A program made the position numbers and the translations under genes. A stretch of 44,884 bases of DNA from contig CAYUFM010000009.1 of assembly GCA_964444225.1 (NCBI GenBank), forward strand, positions 1 through 44,884, in the 5' to 3' direction. The notes under the pieces are model-generated. The model was not told the origin of the DNA. It was given only the letters and a program-made list of their open reading frames with translations, and ran no database searches. The DNA comes from JALHOM01 sp964444225 (GTDB taxonomy: Bacteria; Patescibacteriota; Saccharimonadia; Saccharimonadales; 2-12-FULL-41-12). Position 1 is the first letter of the stretch. Each line of letters begins with the position of its first letter. Shown piece by piece: positions 1-7,876 of the stretch.

Positions 1-496
1 GCAAAACTACGCTTTCGTGCTGGTTCATGTTGTAGATTTCCATAGTCCAGCGGTTAATATAACCAGGGTCACCCCAGCCAGCATCTAGACATACAGCTAC
101 GCCGTTACGACCCCAAGTGCTTCTGGCCTGCATAGTGCTAGTTCCGGGAGCTTTTATACCTATAAATTCATGCGTATGGGCTAAAATTCGCTCACCGGGT
201 CGAAGTACAATTATTTTTTGGTCTTCTGGAATGTTGTCAAATAACTGCCGGCCGTGTTTTTTAGCCCAATCTTTATGTGTAGATGCTTGCTGAGGCTCTC
301 CAAAATATTGGTTGACCGCTGATTTATCAAAAGGATTATAAAACCCGCCTTCGCTAGCTCTTTCTGTACGATAAAACCAATCTCCAAGGGTCACATCAAC
401 ACTGCTACCAGCAAGATGGCCCTTAATAAAAGGGTATATAACGATATGGCCAGTTTCCATAGCCTTCATTATCTGCTTATTACTATATACACCCAT
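1..496 (-). CDS. dcd: dCTP deaminase-like protein (3' end outside window)
   Basis: Reading the minus strand from the ATG at 496 gives a 165-residue fragment with the trimeric dUTPase/dCTP deaminase signature: an early GSSVDVTLG segment, then ARSTWGRNG, LDAGWGDPGY and TMEIYN. These correspond to the Ser/Arg catalytic motif, the nucleotide-binding turn and the catalytic-Glu strand of Dcd. The family deaminates dCTP to dUTP, and some bifunctional members go on to dUMP. The ATG follows a GAGGAG/GAGGG Shine-Dalgarno stretch, so the start is well set. The C-terminus is lost at the window edge, so mono- versus bifunctional cannot be decided. It lies downstream of rplA, where rplJ-rplL would be in many bacteria. 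Confidence 0.85.
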   Translation of the reverse strand, partial: MGVYSNKQIMKAMETGHIVIYPFIKGHLAGSSVDVTLGDWFYRTERASEGGFYNPFDKSAVNQYFGEPQQASTHKDWAKKHGRQLFDNIPEDQKIIVLRPGERILAHTHEFIGIKAPGTSTMQARSTWGRNGVAVCLDAGWGDPGYINRWTMEIYNMNQHESVVL

Positions 497-598
497 ACCC
501 TCAGCTCCTCTACCATATATTTTACTTAAAGTCGTGAAGCTTATCAAATGTTGCTAATACAACAGTAGGTGTAGGTAGATCACAGTTTGTATATTGAG

Positions 599-1513
599 TT
601 AGATTTCGGAAATATTAATCTTGATTCCAGGGCCCATTGAGGAAGAAATGGTAATAGATTTTACGTATGTACCCTTGATACTTGATGGTTTGTTGCCCTT
701 TAGACTTGCAAAGACTGCGTCGATGTTTTTTCCTAGCTTATCAGTACCGAAGCTAACTTTTCCAACTCCTAGATGTACGATACCGGTACTGTCAACACGG
801 TACTCAACTTTACCAGCTTTACTTTGTGAAATTGCTTTAGCTACATCGTTAGTAACGGTTCCACTTTTAGGGTTAGGCATTAGACCTTTTGGACCTAAGA
901 TTCTAGCGTATTTACTAAGTTTGGCCATCATATTAGGTGTAGAAATTAGAATATCAAAGTTGATCTCGCCTTTGTCTAGTAATTTCAAGAAGTCGTCCTC
1001 GCCTGCAATATCTGCACCAGCTTTAAGGGCTTCTTTAGCTACGTCTTCTTCTGCAAAAACAGCAACACGCACAGTCTTACCTGTACCTGCTGGCAATACT
1101 AGGCTGTCGCGGATGTTTTGGTCTGCCTGACGAGGATCTACTCCTAGACGAACATGTATCTCAACAGTCGCATCAAACTTGGTTGTACTAGTTTTTGTCG
1201 CTAATTCAATACCTTCTTTGAGGGTATAAACCTTATCTTTTTCGATTAATTTAGCAACTTCGCGATATTTTTTACTCTTTCGCTCTAGTTTGCTACGGGT
1301 TGGCTTGATAGGTTTTTTAGGTTTTTCTTCCGTTGATTCTTCTGCGGTTTTGGCTTTGCGCTCTTCTTTGGCGACTTTTTCTTCCACCTCGGCAATTGCT
1401 TTAGAACTTCTTTTGCCAGCTTTTGCAGTAGCTTTGCCAGTTTTTACATCTTCAGTTGTTTCTTCAGAAACTTCTTTAACTTCTTCTGTCTTTTTTACTT
1501 CCTCTTTAGTCAT
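599..1513 (-). CDS. rplA: 50S ribosomal protein L1
   Basis: The C-terminal ~235 residues are a standard L1, starting near RKSKKYREVAKL and including GPKGLMPNPKSGTVT and a late KGTYVKSITISSSMGPG segment. L1 binds 23S rRNA at the L1 stalk and in many bacteria represses its own operon. The first ~75 residues are a low-complexity Lys/Glu/Thr-rich extension absent from ordinary L1. The start is placed at the ATG at 1513, because GGAAGG sits 6 nt upstream; an earlier in-frame ATG at 1534 has no such site. It follows rplK and a small unknown ORF in the same direction. Confidence 0.96.
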   Translation of the reverse strand: MTKEEVKKTEEVKEVSEETTEDVKTGKATAKAGKRSSKAIAEVEEKVAKEERKAKTAEESTEEKPKKPIKPTRSKLERKSKKYREVAKLIEKDKVYTLKEGIELATKTSTTKFDATVEIHVRLGVDPRQADQNIRDSLVLPAGTGKTVRVAVFAEEDVAKEALKAGADIAGEDDFLKLLDKGEINFDILISTPNMMAKLSKYARILGPKGLMPNPKSGTVTNDVAKAISQSKAGKVEYRVDSTGIVHLGVGKVSFGTDKLGKNIDAVFASLKGNKPSSIKGTYVKSITISSSMGPGIKINISEI

Positions 1514-1598
1514 ATTATTCCTTCCGTGGTTCAAACCTTAAAAAAATTTTAAGTCCCACAAATTATTTTTCTATTGTAATGCTGTGCCTTTGTTGAAT

Positions 1599-1823
1599 TT
1601 ATGGAGTAAAAGCAGACCTTGCTTGACCGGGTGTGCTTCCCTGAGCTTGGTGATTTTTTATCGATGCATTTATCTTTTCAAATAATCCGGGACTTTCGAG
1701 AATCCCGGCCACCACTCCATTAATAAAAGCCTCCTCTTCACCTGGTAAAATTTCATCAGGCAAAACTAGAGCTTCTTTAGCTACCATATGGCCTCTATAA
1801 TACGGGCTGGTCTTTTCTGGCAT
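1599..1823 (-). CDS. small conserved-looking ORF between rplK and rplA (unknown)
   Basis: A 74-residue ORF of unknown function sits between L11 and L1. No domain is recognised; it is acidic in the middle (LPGEEEAFINGVV) with a Gln/Ser/Gly-rich tail. Two things support it. Its ATG overlaps the rplK stop by one base (TAATG), the same junction used at rplM/rpsI, rplQ/rplM, rpsE/rplO and rplR/rplF here, and a GGAG lies 8 nt upstream. Expression would be coupled to L11 translation. It has no Cys and no membrane segment. It could still be a chance ORF. Confidence 0.6.
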   Translation of the reverse strand: MPEKTSPYYRGHMVAKEALVLPDEILPGEEEAFINGVVAGILESPGLFEKINASIKNHQAQGSTPGQARSAFTP

Positions 1824-2248
1824 TAAGCGATCTCCACACCCATACTGCGGGCTGTGCCAGCGACCATTTTCTTTACAGCTTCGATATCGTCAGTGTTCAT
1901 GTCCACAGCTTTTACTTCTGCTATTGCTGTTAGGTCGGCGTCAGATAGTTTTTTGCTAACTTTTTCGGTGTTGGGTTTGCCAGAACCTTTTTGGATACCC
2001 AATTTAGCCCTGATCATTTCATCAGTAGCTTCTGACACTACCCTGAAGTCCATTGTGCGGTCTTCGTAGATAGTGATATGTGCAGTAACTGTACCGCGCA
2101 TTTCTTTGGTTGCGTCGTTAAATGGCTGGATAAAATCCATCATGTTAACACCGTACTGACCAAGCGTGCTACCTACTGGAGGTGCTGCACTGGCTTTGCC
2201 AGCCGGAATACGCATTTTTAAATTTGCTCTTACTTTTTTTGCTTCCAT
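1823..2248 (-). CDS. rplK: 50S ribosomal protein L11
   Basis: Full-length (141 aa) L11, with the N-terminal PAGKASAAPPVGSTLGQYGV proline-rich motif and the C-terminal rRNA-binding domain ending in AGTARSMGVEI. L11 forms the GTPase-associated centre with 23S rRNA. The start codon ATG at 2248 is not preceded by a close Shine-Dalgarno. The purine-rich GGAAGGAG in the leader lies about 30 nt upstream, within a leader that is duplicated further upstream (see the repeat entries). It normally pairs with rplA, which follows after a small ORF. Confidence 0.97.
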   Translation of the reverse strand: MEAKKVRANLKMRIPAGKASAAPPVGSTLGQYGVNMMDFIQPFNDATKEMRGTVTAHITIYEDRTMDFRVVSEATDEMIRAKLGIQKGSGKPNTEKVSKKLSDADLTAIAEVKAVDMNTDDIEAVKKMVAGTARSMGVEIA

Positions 2249-2313
2249 AGTAATTTCGACCCGTAATTAAACGGTGTCTCCTTCCCATTTCTTTAGTTTA
2301 ATGAAGAATAGAA
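2246..2313 (-). repeat. rplK leader, copy A of an imperfect direct repeat
   Basis: The 5' leader of rplK, including its start codon, matches a second stretch at 2908-2966. Two blocks are shared. One is CATAGTAATTTCGACCCG (plus strand, 2246-2263) against CATAGTTATTTCGACCCG. The other is ATTTCTTTAGTTTAATG followed by an A/G-rich tail, against ATTTCGTTAGTTTAATG. The centre is longer in copy A and contains GGAAGGAG. Such leaders can hold L1- or L11-type autoregulatory RNA; that role is inferred. Confidence 0.6.
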
Positions 2314-2366
2314 GTGCGTAACCTTATGATAATAACACAATCCACCTCTGTTGTAAATATTTCTAT

Positions 2367-2837
2367 TTACTTTTTCGAGCTTCCGTTACTGCTGGCTAAA
2401 ATCTCTAGGATTGGGTCACTAGATTCTTTTGCTCTTTCGACTAAATTAGTTTCGGTCACCACAAGGCCCATAAATGCCACAAATGAGCCTACTCCAAATA
2501 CGGCAAGTGACCCAAAATCTTTAATCATATCAGGTGATGTTTCTAGGAGAGTTGTATAGTCTGCTTTAGATACGAAATTTATTACCTTGCCCGTTTCTTT
2601 AATTGCATCATCAAATGCATCAAAGTAATCAATATAAAGTTTTTTTGCAACATGCGCAATTCCAGTCAATAATGCCGAATCAATCGCTAGTTTAACTGTT
2701 TCGTGTGAAATAGAACTAAAGCCATTATTAGCTACACGACTTTGGTTAATAAGATCTAGACCATCGCATTGATGATTAGGGGTAGTCTCCGGACTTATGC
2801 GAGCGCTATTAGCTAGATATTGATTCAGATCAGACAT
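2367..2837 (-). CDS. hypothetical protein with one membrane segment
   Basis: A 156-residue protein of no recognised family. It has a polar N-terminus, a helical middle (residues ~45-110) and one hydrophobic segment near residues 107-128 (SLAVFGVGSFVAFMGLVV), then a short charged tail ending in KK. It lies between nusG and rplK, where most bacteria have nothing, and is preceded at 2908-2966 by a degenerate copy of the rplK leader. That suggests it arrived with, or caused, a local duplication. No clear Shine-Dalgarno precedes the ATG at 2837; the upstream 35 bases are almost pure A/T. Confidence 0.6.
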   Translation of the reverse strand: MSDLNQYLANSARISPETTPNHQCDGLDLINQSRVANNGFSSISHETVKLAIDSALLTGIAHVAKKLYIDYFDAFDDAIKETGKVINFVSKADYTTLLETSPDMIKDFGSLAVFGVGSFVAFMGLVVTETNLVERAKESSDPILEILASSNGSSKK

Positions 2838-2907
2838 AATAGTTTATATGATATCATATTATTTTAAATAATACAAAATTCTAATACTGTATGTTAACTA
2901 TTTTCCT

Positions 2908-2966
2908 CATAGTTATTTCGACCCGAAACTATATTCCGATTTCGTTAGTTTAATGCAAGAGTAGAG
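2908..2966 (-). repeat. rplK leader, copy B (degenerate), upstream of the 156-aa ORF
   Basis: Imperfect copy of the rplK leader (see 2246-2313), with about ten central bases deleted. The position matching the rplK ATG is still an ATG (2908-2910) and opens a nine-codon reading frame, MRKIVNIQY, ending in TAG at 2881-2883. This could be the remains of an rplK 5' end or a leader peptide. An inverted repeat, AACTAT-N7-ATAGTT, overlaps it at about 2896-2914. Confidence 0.55.
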
Positions 2967-3031
2967 TGATTACTTAATTGAGCGCAAAATCTAAACTCTT
3001 TTTTAAATATAATTATTTTTAAATTTTTTGA

Positions 3032-3469
3032 CTAATAAGCCAGTCTAACTACCCTAATTTGTGGAAGCATAGCTTCAAAAACTTCAATCGTAGCACTTCT
3101 ACCATCATCATTAGCTCGTCCATAAAAAACACTACTTCCACCAACCGACACTTGATCTAGTGTTAGGGAGACTAAAAATGATCCTGCGTCTCGGACTAGA
3201 CCATAAGGAGCGCAATTAAGTACTCGGTTTATGTCATTCTCTGTAACGCCATCATCATTTGCGAACGCACTGGCCAAGATATCTTTATGCTTGCCAAAGT
3301 CATATGGTCCAACAAATATCGACCCTAGATCGTCTGGGTTGTGTGACGCAGTATAACGTACAAATTTTTGCTCAATCGCTCCCGTGGCTTCAGTGACTTT
3401 TTTAGATATACACTCTAAGCTAAGTTCGTAATATGTACCGCAAGGTTTTTGACGTTGGCTATGAGTCAT
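3032..3469 (-). CDS. hypothetical protein downstream of nusG
   Basis: A 145-residue protein of unrecognised family, soluble by eye, with no signal peptide or membrane segment. It starts at 3469, one base after the nusG stop at 3471-3473, so it is almost certainly cotranscribed with nusG. No strong Shine-Dalgarno is visible. Residues include two Cys (C10, C20), a Gly/Ser-rich SVGGSSVFYG stretch and a basic C-terminal IRVVRLAY. Together with the 156-aa ORF it separates nusG from rplK. Function unknown. Confidence 0.6.
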   Translation of the reverse strand: MTHSQRQKPCGTYYELSLECISKKVTEATGAIEQKFVRYTASHNPDDLGSIFVGPYDFGKHKDILASAFANDDGVTENDINRVLNCAPYGLVRDAGSFLVSLTLDQVSVGGSSVFYGRANDDGRSATIEVFEAMLPQIRVVRLAY

Positions 3470-3470
3470 T

Positions 3471-4013
3471 TTACACTTTTTTAACTTGGAGGCTGTCGAG
3501 TTCTACCGGTGTTTCTCGGCCAAACATATTAACTAGTACTTTGATCTTGCCTTTTGTTGGGTCAATCTCACTTATAGAGCCATCAAAGCCTTTAAATGGT
3601 CCATCAGTGATGTTGACTACTTCACCAACATTAAAGTCTATCTTGTGCTTTGGTTGTTCTAGCCCCATGCGTTTGTTGATTTTTTCCATTTCTTCCTCAG
3701 AAACAGGTGTCGGGTCTATGCCGGTACCTACAAAGCCAGTGACATTAGGGGTGTTTCGTACGATGTACCATGCGTCTTCAGATAGTTTCATCTGGACTAA
3801 AACGTAGCCTTGGAAGATCTTCTTTTCTACAACCTTACGCTTGCCATTTTTAATTTCTATCATTTTTTCTTTTGGCACGACAATATTAAAAATTTTGTCT
3901 GCCATATCTAGACTTTCAGCACGTTGACGAATACTCTCGGCAACTTTTTCTTCATAACCACTGTAGGTATGGATCGCGTACCAGTGTTTTGTTGAATCGT
4001 ATCTCTTAGACAT
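3471..4013 (-). CDS. nusG: transcription termination/antitermination factor NusG
   Basis: A 180-residue NusG: N-terminal NGN domain (WYAIHTYSGYEEKVAESI at the start; FQGYVLVQM; VRNTPNVTGFVG) and a C-terminal KOW domain (VNITDGPFKGFDGSISEID). NusG binds the RNA polymerase clamp and couples transcription to Rho or ribosomal S10. The start at 4013 follows GGCGGAG by about 5 nt. It is the second gene of a secE-nusG unit, 16 bases behind secE. Length and motifs are ordinary. Confidence 0.97.
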   Translation of the reverse strand: MSKRYDSTKHWYAIHTYSGYEEKVAESIRQRAESLDMADKIFNIVVPKEKMIEIKNGKRKVVEKKIFQGYVLVQMKLSEDAWYIVRNTPNVTGFVGTGIDPTPVSEEEMEKINKRMGLEQPKHKIDFNVGEVVNITDGPFKGFDGSISEIDPTKGKIKVLVNMFGRETPVELDSLQVKKV

Positions 4014-4029
4014 ATTTTCTCCGCCTCGG

Positions 4030-4434
4030 TTAATTAACTATAAATTTTTCAAATGCTTTACTTAGGCCAAAGTCTAGAAGTCCAACTATCGATGCAAAGA
4101 CAATGGCGAATACAAATACTGCCAGAGTTAGTCCTACAGTTTCTTTTCGGCTTGGCCATGATACTTGCTTTACTTCTGTAAATGCTTCACTAACAAACTT
4201 AGGGAAAAACCTGACACGTTTTCTAAGTACACGTCCGGCTTTATTATCAGGAAGTGGTATAACGTGGTATTCCTTGGCATTTAGCTTCTTTACAGCCTTT
4301 ACCGGTGAAGCTACCTTTTTAACTGTTGCACGCACGCGCTTTTTTGAAGGTTTTGATGCCTCAGAGCGCTCACGAACAGTTTGAGTCTTTTTACTAACCT
4401 TCTCTTTTTTAACTGGTTTTTTCTTGTCCGCCAA
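4030..4434 (-). CDS. secE: preprotein translocase subunit SecE with basic N-terminal extension
   Basis: The C-terminal ~60 residues are SecE: an amphipathic FVSEAFTEVKQVSWPSRKE segment followed by one transmembrane helix (LTLAVFVFAIVFASIVGLL). It clamps SecY in the translocon. About 70 residues of Lys/Arg/Ser-rich sequence precede it, much longer than a minimal SecE. The start codon is TTG at 4434 with GAGG about 9 nt upstream; no ATG alternative keeps the basic region. Position directly upstream of nusG is canonical. Confidence 0.9.
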   Translation of the reverse strand: MADKKKPVKKEKVSKKTQTVRERSEASKPSKKRVRATVKKVASPVKAVKKLNAKEYHVIPLPDNKAGRVLRKRVRFFPKFVSEAFTEVKQVSWPSRKETVGLTLAVFVFAIVFASIVGLLDFGLSKAFEKFIVN

Positions 4435-4499
4435 AACTTATTTACCTCATAAAATTAAAAAATCTACCTTAAATAGTAGATCTTGGTGGTTCTTAGTCA

Positions 4500-4529
4500 A
4501 TACTACAGCATTACCCCTTGTTCAGTCAA
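4500..4529 (-). promoter_or_regulatory. candidate promoter of secE-nusG operon
   Basis: On the minus strand, TTGACT (4524-4529) and TAGTAT (4500-4505) are separated by 18 bases, a plausible sigma-70 pair about 65 bases ahead of the secE TTG. A small inverted repeat, ATCTAC/GTAGAT, near 4470-4490 would fold in the leader. The -10 element is imperfect. Confidence 0.35.
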
Positions 4530-4567
4530 GCATACAATTGTTATGATTATGCTTAAAGGAGCCAGAT

Positions 4568-6091
4568 TTGGAAACAAAAATTGAGTTGAGTTTATTAGAC
4601 ACAACCGAAGTAGCTATTTTTGTGCTTACATTGACTATTATATTAGGGCTTGTATTTCATTTGAAAGTTTTTTGGCCTCTTAGACAGACTTCAGCAACAA
4701 TAATGACCGTACTTATATCAGTTGGTATGGCTTTTTGTATACTTAGTAATTTTAATCAAGTGGTAATTGGCCTGTTGTTATTAACTCAGTTTTACAGGAT
4801 ATTTTCTTTTCTGAGAGTAGTTAAAAATCGAATCAATCCTGACGCACTTCGAGCTAGATCATTTAGGTCAGAAGTATTTTTTAGTGCATACACAGTAATA
4901 TTGCTAGTTTCTCAGCAAACTTTTGCCGACAAGGCAGGAAGCTATCAGGTTTTGATTTCTTTAAGCCTCGCTCAGTTTATAGCAAGTTTACTGTTCATTC
5001 GCCAAGTACTGATTTCTAGAAAATCCACCTTCGTTCATCTGTCAGACAAACGCACACCGGATATTAAGCTTCCAAGTATTACGGTCGCAGTACCGGCGCG
5101 TAATGAAACTTTGGAGTTGACTGACTGTTTGCGATCAATTTTGGCTTCTGACTACCCTAAAATGGAGATTTTAGTGCTCGATGACTGCTCTCAAGACTCA
5201 ACGTCTGACATTATAAAAAGTTTTTCGCACATGGGAGTTAGATTTTTAGAAGGCAAGGTTCCGACAGACTCTTGGCTTGCTAAAAACCATGCTTACCAAC
5301 AACTTTTAGACGAGTCAGAGGGTAAATGCATATTGTTTTGCGGTGTTGACGTGAGGTTTGAAAAATCGTCAATCAGGAATCTTGTAGAAGTTATGGATAA
5401 ACAAAAAATGATCAGTATCTTACCAACTCGGATTGGCCTAGATGATACTTATAAAATTATCCAACCAATGCGCTATTGGCGCGAACTAGCAATTCCTAGA
5501 ATCTTTAATAAACTCCCGCCTTCTTTAGGTACCTGCTGGCTTGTTGAGAGAAGTTTTTTGGAAAAACTAGGAGGGTTTAACGCTTTTAAAAAAAGCATTA
5601 GACCAGAAAAGCACTTTGCAAAACGTGCGTTTTCGAGCAACCTTTATAGCTTTTTTAGGTCTTCAAGCGGTCTTGGCGTGTCCAGTATTAAAAACTACCA
5701 GTCACAATGGCAGACAGCACTACGAACACGCTATCCAGAGCATAAAAAGCGCCCCGAAAACATATTCTTATTTAGCATTTACTTTATCTCTATCTTTGTA
5801 GCGCCTATGATTGTGGCGGTATTTTCGGCGGGACTTAACTACATACTACCCTTAATTTTATCTTCATTAGCCATGATCTTATTATTACTCACACACTTTT
5901 TAGTAGATCAACTTACGAATGGGTTTGGTTCGGTGCGTAAAATCATAATCTTTCCATTGTCTGTAATTATGGAGATCATAGCTATTAATTATTCTATGTG
6001 GGCCTACGAATTTAGCGAAGTTATCTGGAAGGGTCGCAATATCTGCCTCCCAGTTCTTCGCACAATCCCTCGCCTCCCAAAACTACGCTAA
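4568..6091 (+). CDS. membrane-anchored family 2 glycosyltransferase
   Basis: A 507-residue protein. Residues ~12-150 hold several hydrophobic helices. A GT2 (GT-A fold) domain follows from ~165, with VAVPARNE, the YPKMEILVLDDCSQDST nucleotide-binding strand and an acidic CGVDVRF motif in the DxD position. C-terminal helices (~400-480) follow. Such enzymes transfer sugar from a nucleotide sugar to a lipid or polymer at the membrane; the acceptor cannot be told from sequence. The start is TTG at 4568 with AAGGAG 7 nt upstream. It runs divergently from secE. Confidence 0.85.
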   Translation: METKIELSLLDTTEVAIFVLTLTIILGLVFHLKVFWPLRQTSATIMTVLISVGMAFCILSNFNQVVIGLLLLTQFYRIFSFLRVVKNRINPDALRARSFRSEVFFSAYTVILLVSQQTFADKAGSYQVLISLSLAQFIASLLFIRQVLISRKSTFVHLSDKRTPDIKLPSITVAVPARNETLELTDCLRSILASDYPKMEILVLDDCSQDSTSDIIKSFSHMGVRFLEGKVPTDSWLAKNHAYQQLLDESEGKCILFCGVDVRFEKSSIRNLVEVMDKQKMISILPTRIGLDDTYKIIQPMRYWRELAIPRIFNKLPPSLGTCWLVERSFLEKLGGFNAFKKSIRPEKHFAKRAFSSNLYSFFRSSSGLGVSSIKNYQSQWQTALRTRYPEHKKRPENIFLFSIYFISIFVAPMIVAVFSAGLNYILPLILSSLAMILLLLTHFLVDQLTNGFGSVRKIIIFPLSVIMEIIAINYSMWAYEFSEVIWKGRNICLPVLRTIPRLPKLR

Positions 6092-6094
6092 ATA

Positions 6095-6122
6095 TTGACT
6101 TTTTATGAAATAGTGCCATAAT
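6095..6122 (+). promoter_or_regulatory. promoter, probably giving a leaderless mRNA
   Basis: TTGACT (6095-6100), 16 bases, CATAAT (6117-6122). The predicted transcription start falls at or within a couple of bases of the ATG at 6131, and there is no Shine-Dalgarno, so the downstream gene may be translated from a leaderless transcript. Confidence 0.5.
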
Positions 6123-6130
6123 ACTTTAAT

Positions 6131-6700
6131 ATGAGCAGTGAATCAATTTTTTCTAGGTATCCCCAGGACATCGTCCAGGTTGAAGGTCCCGTAGAAGGTA
6201 CGACAGCGCATCGACTTACTACCGTTACTGCTAAAGTATTTGAATTTTTTGCCACAGAGAATGTTCCTGATTTTGAATTACCTCACAATTATCGTGACCC
6301 CGAGTATCAAATTTCTGAACAGGCAAATGAAGATAGAGGAAGACTAGATGCCGTTGTGGGAAGACGGATAAATAGAATTGGCCATGGAATTGGAATGATA
6401 GGACTAGCCTTTTCTCCTGAGATTATTACTAGAGATATTGATAATGCATTGGTTAACAATCCTGCTCTCATTTTTGCTGGTTTAGTCCTAGGCATGTCGG
6501 GAGTTTTCAGAGCAGCGTCTGCAGGAAGACTAGACGAAATATATCAAATTCACCAGATGCAAAGTAATGTAAGACGTCCGGATAACTTCTTGAGACTCCT
6601 AGTTTCTAAAAAATGGTACGAAGGTGCAAGAAACCGTCAAGAAGGTAAAAGAGCAAATAAACTTCTTAAAAAAATAAAAGCTCAAACTGTTTCTGAGTAG
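6131..6700 (+). CDS. hypothetical protein with hydrophobic centre
   Basis: A 189-residue protein of unknown family. The N-terminal half is polar. Two moderately hydrophobic segments follow (around IGHGIGMIGLAF and ALIFAGLVLGMSGVF), and the C-terminus is basic (RKxxGKRANKLLKKIK-like). The ATG at 6131 has no Shine-Dalgarno but sits right after a promoter. Its 3' end overlaps the convergent histidine kinase gene by 19 bases. Possibly a small membrane-associated protein; nothing more can be said. Confidence 0.6.
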   Translation: MSSESIFSRYPQDIVQVEGPVEGTTAHRLTTVTAKVFEFFATENVPDFELPHNYRDPEYQISEQANEDRGRLDAVVGRRINRIGHGIGMIGLAFSPEIITRDIDNALVNNPALIFAGLVLGMSGVFRAASAGRLDEIYQIHQMQSNVRRPDNFLRLLVSKKWYEGARNRQEGKRANKLLKKIKAQTVSE

Positions 6701-7845
6701 TTAGGTATATAAATCGAAAATGTTGAGCCTTTGTTGAGTTCGCTTTCTAGGCTAATTTCTGCGTGGATTATGCGCGACAACTTCATAGTTACATAAAGTC
6801 CTAGGCCTGTACCATTGCTAGCCCTTGTTCTAAAGTCTTCACTACGAAAAAATTTGTCAAAAACGCGTTCTTGGTCGGTCTTGCTTATGCCAATACCAGT
6901 GTCTGACACCTCAAAAGTGACTCCCGATGGTTCTTGCTTGGCGCCGATAGTAACGCTACCTTTTTCTGTATACTTTATCGAGTTAGTTATAAAATTTTGC
7001 AAAACTTCACGCACATAGAGCTTACTTGAGTTTAACATTTCGAGTTTTGGATCCATTTTGGTCAAAAGTTTTAAGCCTTTAGCTTTAGCATCAGGTTCAT
7101 AAGTTTTTAGTAAATCCTCCACAAGCTCATGGGTGTTGATAGCTTCGGCTTCAACCTTCAACACACCACGTTCCGCGCGGGAAAGTGTAGCTAAATCATT
7201 GATCATTCCGGCCAAGAAAATAACTTGTTCATGAGCAATCCTTAGAGTATCCTTTATAGCCTTGCTACCACCTTCTTTTTCAACAATAAATTCAGCGTTA
7301 CCAATGTTGCCCTCGGCGATTGCTATAGGAGTACGAAGTTCGTGGCTTACGACGCTAATGAACTCGTCACGCTCTTCTTCTAGTGATTTTTCGCGGGTAA
7401 TATCGCGCAGTAGCACCACAAAGCCCATATTGCCTTCTTTACCAAAGCCTAAGCGCACAGGTGCAAAACTAGAATACAAATTGCTGAGACTACCGTCTGG
7501 GTAGCTTATTTTGTAATCTCTGCTTGTAACCTGGACCTTTGACCCTAGAACCAGCTCAGTTATATCTATAGGCTGGTTGTTTTCATCAACGAATTTAGCA
7601 ACATGGTCTAGTTTTTTGCCTGCTAGGTTGCTGTTAATGTCTAAGACGTTCAGGGCTGCGCCATTATAAAGCACAATCTTGCCTTTAGAATCGGTAGCAA
7701 TGACTCCATCCGCCATGCTGTTAATCAGGCTCAGAAGTCTCTCACGCTCTAGTTCTGCAGAAGCTGGTGACGCCGCCTGATGCTCTGATATCAATGCATC
7801 TAAATTGTAAGGTTTTTTAACCTGTTTAGTTTTTTCGGTAGCCAT
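6682..7845 (-). CDS. soluble PAS-domain sensor histidine kinase
   Basis: A 387-residue kinase. Residues ~35-150 form a PAS domain (MADGVIATDSKGKIVLYN). The HisKA dimerisation helix carries SHELRTP with the phospho-acceptor His at residue 168. The HATPase domain has the N box (NFITNSIKYTEKG), the G1 box (VSDTGIGIS) and the G2 box (GTGLGLYV). No transmembrane segment is present, so it senses something in the cytoplasm, unlike classical membrane sensors. No response regulator gene is adjacent, so the partner lies elsewhere. The 3' end overlaps the convergent unknown gene. Confidence 0.93.
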   Translation of the reverse strand: MATEKTKQVKKPYNLDALISEHQAASPASAELERERLLSLINSMADGVIATDSKGKIVLYNGAALNVLDINSNLAGKKLDHVAKFVDENNQPIDITELVLGSKVQVTSRDYKISYPDGSLSNLYSSFAPVRLGFGKEGNMGFVVLLRDITREKSLEEERDEFISVVSHELRTPIAIAEGNIGNAEFIVEKEGGSKAIKDTLRIAHEQVIFLAGMINDLATLSRAERGVLKVEAEAINTHELVEDLLKTYEPDAKAKGLKLLTKMDPKLEMLNSSKLYVREVLQNFITNSIKYTEKGSVTIGAKQEPSGVTFEVSDTGIGISKTDQERVFDKFFRSEDFRTRASNGTGLGLYVTMKLSRIIHAEISLESELNKGSTFSIYIPNYSETV

Positions 7846-7876
7846 TGCAACTATTATGCCATAAGCGATTTGATAA

